From assembly GCA_902385025.1 (NCBI GenBank), contig CABMDX010000174.1, positions 1 to 5,278 of the forward strand: a DNA stretch of 5,278 nt, given 5' to 3'. The notes beneath the pieces are model-generated. The model ran no database searches and was not told the origin of the DNA. It worked only from the letters and a program-made list of their open reading frames with translations. Each line of letters begins with the position of its first letter. Position 1 is the first letter of the stretch. The stretch is from an uncultured archaeon. Its GTDB lineage: Archaea; Halobacteriota; Methanosarcinia; Methanotrichales; Methanotrichaceae. Position numbers and translations under genes: made by a program. This document shows positions 5,182 to 5,278 of this stretch, one piece after another.

Positions 5182-5236
5182 CCGGTGGGCTAGCCTGCCG
5201 GTAGATATTTCTTATTCTGCGATTTCTTGGTTTTGG
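5182..5236 (+). terminator. Hairpin and T-rich terminator after the 58-residue gene
   Basis: CCGGTGGG (5182-5189) pairs with CCTGCCGG (5194-5201) around the loop CTAG, eight pairs including two G-U. A T-rich stretch follows (TATTTCTTATTC, then TTTCTTGGTTTT). It starts 14 bases after the stop at 5167. It overlaps the 3' end of the opposing partial gene. Confidence 0.6.
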
Positions 5237-5278
5237 CATAGAATCTATGCATATCGGGATGGGCATCACGATTGAAGC
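5190..5278 (-). CDS. C-terminal end of a gene entering from the right (partial)
   Basis: On the minus strand a frame is open from the right edge to a TAG at 5190-5192, giving 28 residues (FNRDAHPDMHRFYAKTKK... ending KYLPAG). The residues look like a genuine basic protein C-terminus: hydrophilic, with plausible codon use, and stopping at the shared terminator hairpin as expected for convergent genes. Too little is visible to name it. A second minus-strand frame, 5087-5269, overlaps both this and the 58-residue gene and is less protein-like. Confidence 0.45.
   Translation of the reverse strand, partial: FNRDAHPDMHRFYAKTKKSQNKKYLPAG
5236..5250. repeat. Short inverted repeat near the right edge
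   Basis: GCATAG and CTATGC are perfect reverse complements around AAT. It lies within the partial minus-strand gene, so it may be chance. No role is proposed. Confidence 0.35.

Noticed and set aside
5087..5269. Minus-strand 60-codon frame with a C-x2-C pair
   Set aside because: It overlaps the better supported 58-residue gene and its terminator; the neighbouring minus frame ending at 5190 looks more protein-like. The Cys pair alone is weak evidence.
1..5278. CRISPR array, transposon ends, tRNA or rRNA genes
   Set aside because: No regularly spaced repeats, no paired terminal repeats with a transposase, and no tRNA T-loop or rRNA-like segments were found by eye on either strand.

Overview
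The window reads as chromosomal DNA of a methanogenic archaeon. A Methanothrix/Methanosaeta-like genome is my best guess. It rests on archaeal TATA-like boxes (AAATTTAAATA occurs twice), leaderless-looking starts, one clear GGTGA ribosome binding site, AT-rich spacers between GC-richer genes, and a divergent archaeal family B DNA polymerase. The genus is inference; no rRNA or other taxonomic marker is present.

Layout, left to right. (1) 2-1441, +: the C-terminal two thirds of a PolB2-type DNA polymerase, cut by the left edge. Its motif A is intact, but motifs B and C are degenerate. A 20-of-22-base inverted repeat covers its stop codon. (2) 1442-1708: the spacer between two convergent genes. 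It holds a pyrimidine tract, several TATA-like boxes and two hairpins, so it may carry its own small RNA. (3) 1709-2563, -: an acidic 284-residue protein I do not recognise. (4) 2564-2675: a divergent promoter region with a perfect 16-bp palindrome just before the next gene. (5) 2676-3188, +: a small FMN nitroreductase-family protein. (6) 3253-4308, +: an exported tandem rhodanese-fold protein with no catalytic cysteine in either domain. (7) 4371-4661, -: a 96-residue protein with four cysteines, unrecognised. (8) 4662-4990: a long spacer with a hairpin, two TATA-like boxes and two adjacent inverted repeats. It leads into (9) 4991-5167, +: a 58-residue protein with one C-terminal membrane segment. 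(10) 5182-5236: a strong hairpin plus T-rich terminator. (11) 5190-5278, -: probably the last 28 codons of a gene running in from the right edge.

The genes do not form one obvious pathway. Orientation changes often and most genes seem to be separate transcription units. The nitroreductase and the rhodanese-like gene lie on the same strand 64 bp apart, but the second has its own promoter-like sequence. I see no CRISPR array, transposon, tRNA or rRNA, and no convincing multi-gene novel system. The best leads are the possible RNA gene between the convergent genes, the cysteine-free tandem rhodanese, the divergent polymerase, and the small membrane protein with its inverted-repeat leader.
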